This document shows positions 57,086 to 58,613 of a stretch of DNA of 58,613 nt, piece after piece. A program made the translations under genes and the position numbers. Source of the stretch: a virus; the IMG/VR virus record IMGVR_UViG_3300030102_005973, positions 1 to 58,613 of that record; one strand, given 5' to 3'. The notes beneath the pieces are model-generated. The model made no database searches. It saw nothing but the letters and a program-made list of their open reading frames with translations, and was not told where the DNA came from. How positions within the stretch are numbered: the first letter of the stretch is position 1; each line of letters begins with the position of its first letter.

Positions 57086-58613
57086 ATGTCAAACATCGTA
57101 ACAATATTTAAAAATATTAACACAACAACCTCGCCTTTTTTTAGAGATGTTGAAGTTATACTGAAAAGAATAAAGGAAGGTGCTTCTAAAGAGTTAGTAA
57201 AATCAATTCGAAAAGAGCAAGATAAAGCGAAACGCAATGAGCTAAAAAAAGAGCTTCCGTCAATATGTTTTAGCGGTAAGTTTAACAAGAGGTCTGATGT
57301 TTCATTATTAGAGCATAGCGGACTTATATGTCTTGACTTTGATGGCTATAGTAAAAAGCAAGAACTACTTAATGACAAAGCAAAGTTTGCCAAGAATAAA
57401 TATGTATACTCGGTTTTTATATCACCCTCTGGAAAGGGATTGAAAGTATTAGTGAGGATACCACCCAAAGCTGATAATCATGTTGGATACTTTGTGGCTT
57501 TAGAAAAGTATTTTAAATCACAATACTTTGACAAAACATCCAAAAATCTAAGCAGGGTTTGTTATGAATCCTATGATCCTTTAATTGAGATTAACAATGA
57601 CTCAAAGGTTTGGGAATCTGCTGAGGATTTACAATACAAAGAGGTAAACAAAACACATGGAGTAAAAACAATACCTATTACTGATGAGAATAAAATTGTA
57701 GATATTCTTGTTAAGTGGTGGCAAAAGAAATATCCAATGTCAGAAGGCCAAAGAAATCAAAACGCCTTTGTATTGGCCATGGCATTTAACGACTTTGGAA
57801 TACCTCAATCAACTGCATCATTAGTTCTGAGTCAATACCAAAGTAGAACGTTTAACTCAACTGAGATAAATAACACCATCAACTCTGCATACTCAAATAA
57901 AAAAAACTTTAACACTAAGTATTACGAGGATGAGGAAAAGATAAATGAGATACAACAAAGATTAAGACGCGGAGAATCAAAAAAAGCAATTCGCCAACAC
58001 TTAGAGGAGTCGAGTTTGGCGACAGATGTAATTGACTCCGTACTTGAAAAGGCAGAAGAAGACAACTCAGTCAAATTTTGGACCATGAGTTCAAAAGGTG
58101 TTGTCAAGGCTATACCTCTGATATTTAAAAGATTTCTTGAAACAAATGGTTACTTTAAATTTTGTCCTGAAGGCCAAAAGAACTATGTATTTGTAAAGGT
58201 TACTAACAATCTTATAGATCATACAACTGAAAAGGATATCAAAGACTTTATTTTAAACCATCTGCATGACTTGGAGGACATGGCTATATATAATTACTTT
58301 GCTGATCAAACAAGGCTTTTCAAGGAAGACTTTTTGTCATTGCTTGGTACTATAGATATATATTTTATTGAGGACACATTAGATACATCGTACTTATACT
58401 ATGAGAATTGTGCAGTGAAGATTACCAAAGACAAGGTTGAGGCCATTGATTATCTTGATTTGGATGGATACGTTTGGAAAGATCATATTATAAACAGAAA
58501 ATATTCAAGATGTACTAATGTAAAAAATGACTTTCAGACATTTGTAAACAATATCTCAAACAAAGAAGAAAAACGAACAACAACTTTGGAATCTACATTA
58601 GGCTATCTCATGA
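57086..58613 (+). CDS. Primase-helicase, N-terminal part (BT4734/VirE-N type PrimPol domain), continuing at base 1
   Basis: The ATG at 57086 opens a frame that runs off the right end and continues at base 3 in the same phase, giving about 804 residues. The N-terminal domain has HSGLICLDFDGYSKK with D84 and D86 as catalytic metal ligands and ISPSGKGLKVLVRIPP (about 112-127), then KNLSRVCYESYDP. This order is that of the BT4734-like/VirE N-terminal primase domain found in Bacteroidetes elements. A helical linker (about 240-330) leads to the SF3-type ATPase encoded at bases 1-986. It is the main replication protein of the phage. Confidence 0.88.
   Translation, partial: MSNIVTIFKNINTTTSPFFRDVEVILKRIKEGASKELVKSIRKEQDKAKRNELKKELPSICFSGKFNKRSDVSLLEHSGLICLDFDGYSKKQELLNDKAKFAKNKYVYSVFISPSGKGLKVLVRIPPKADNHVGYFVALEKYFKSQYFDKTSKNLSRVCYESYDPLIEINNDSKVWESAEDLQYKEVNKTHGVKTIPITDENKIVDILVKWWQKKYPMSEGQRNQNAFVLAMAFNDFGIPQSTASLVLSQYQSRTFNSTEINNTINSAYSNKKNFNTKYYEDEEKINEIQQRLRRGESKKAIRQHLEESSLATDVIDSVLEKAEEDNSVKFWTMSSKGVVKAIPLIFKRFLETNGYFKFCPEGQKNYVFVKVTNNLIDHTTEKDIKDFILNHLHDLEDMAIYNYFADQTRLFKEDFLSLLGTIDIYFIEDTLDTSYLYYENCAVKITKDKVEAIDYLDLDGYVWKDHIINRKYSRCTNVKNDFQTFVNNISNKEEKRTTTLESTLGYLM
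58515..58612. repeat. Terminal redundancy, right copy
   Basis: Exact copy of bases 1-98. Removing it gives a circular unit of about 58,514 bp with an uninterrupted primase-helicase frame. Confidence 0.95.

Noticed and set aside
1-58613. tRNA genes, CRISPR arrays, insertion sequences, integrase
   Set aside because: I found no cloverleaf with a GTTCGAnTC arm, no spaced direct-repeat array, no transposase and no integrase or lysogeny module. A few TTCGAAC words occur only inside coding frames.

Overview
This window reads as one complete genome of a short-tailed (podovirus-type) bacteriophage of a Bacteroidetes host, probably a marine flavobacterium, assembled as a circle and linearised. The first 98 bases recur exactly as bases 58515-58612, and one reading frame (primase-helicase) runs across that junction, so the unit genome is about 58,514 bp. 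Host assignment is inference. It rests on several TAnnTTTG -7-like elements, one with a well-placed TTTG -33 element before groEL, on A-rich leaders instead of Shine-Dalgarno sequences, on low GC, and on a BT4734/VirE-type primase typical of Bacteroidetes elements.

Layout. (1) A plus-strand early/replication block runs from about 50.1 kb through the junction to 3.56 kb. It holds small unknown genes, an ArdC-like antirestriction protein, a predicted papain-like protein, a DnaA-domain-IV-like DNA-binding protein, an ERF annealing protein, a PD-(D/E)XK exonuclease, an SSB-like protein, the primase/SF3 helicase, an SNF2/DEAH helicase, an HtrL/YibB-like glycosyltransferase and a VRR-NUC nuclease. 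(2) A minus-strand late block runs from 48.9 kb down to 3.55 kb. In transcription order it has groEL-groES, a run of small basic genes, tail fibres, lysis genes, terminase, portal, scaffold, major capsid protein, neck/ring and tail proteins, a glycosyltransferase and a T7-like string of GNAT protein plus internal virion proteins, ending in a 2,635-residue polyvalent protein. (3) A regulatory gap at 48.9-50.1 kb separates the two blocks.

The most striking signal is a pair of hammerhead self-cleaving ribozymes in the plus-strand operon. A type I (stem I open) lies at 50486-50539 and a type III (stem III open) at 52356-52406. Both have the full CUGAUGA/GAAA core, a stem III A-U closing pair and a cleavable C. 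Each sits in an intercistronic gap directly before the same A-rich translation leader. A third gap between them carries a different strong fold before the same leader. I infer that the operon transcript is cut by its own ribozymes into units that begin with a shared leader.

Other notable points are an unbroken stop-start cascade of about ten tiny, mostly basic genes that includes a 28-residue CDGSH-like protein. The giant protein has arginine-glutamine linkers between domains. A tail protein is divided by an in-frame amber codon. There are also tandem fibres with a shared N-terminal anchor, and groEL placed ahead of groES.
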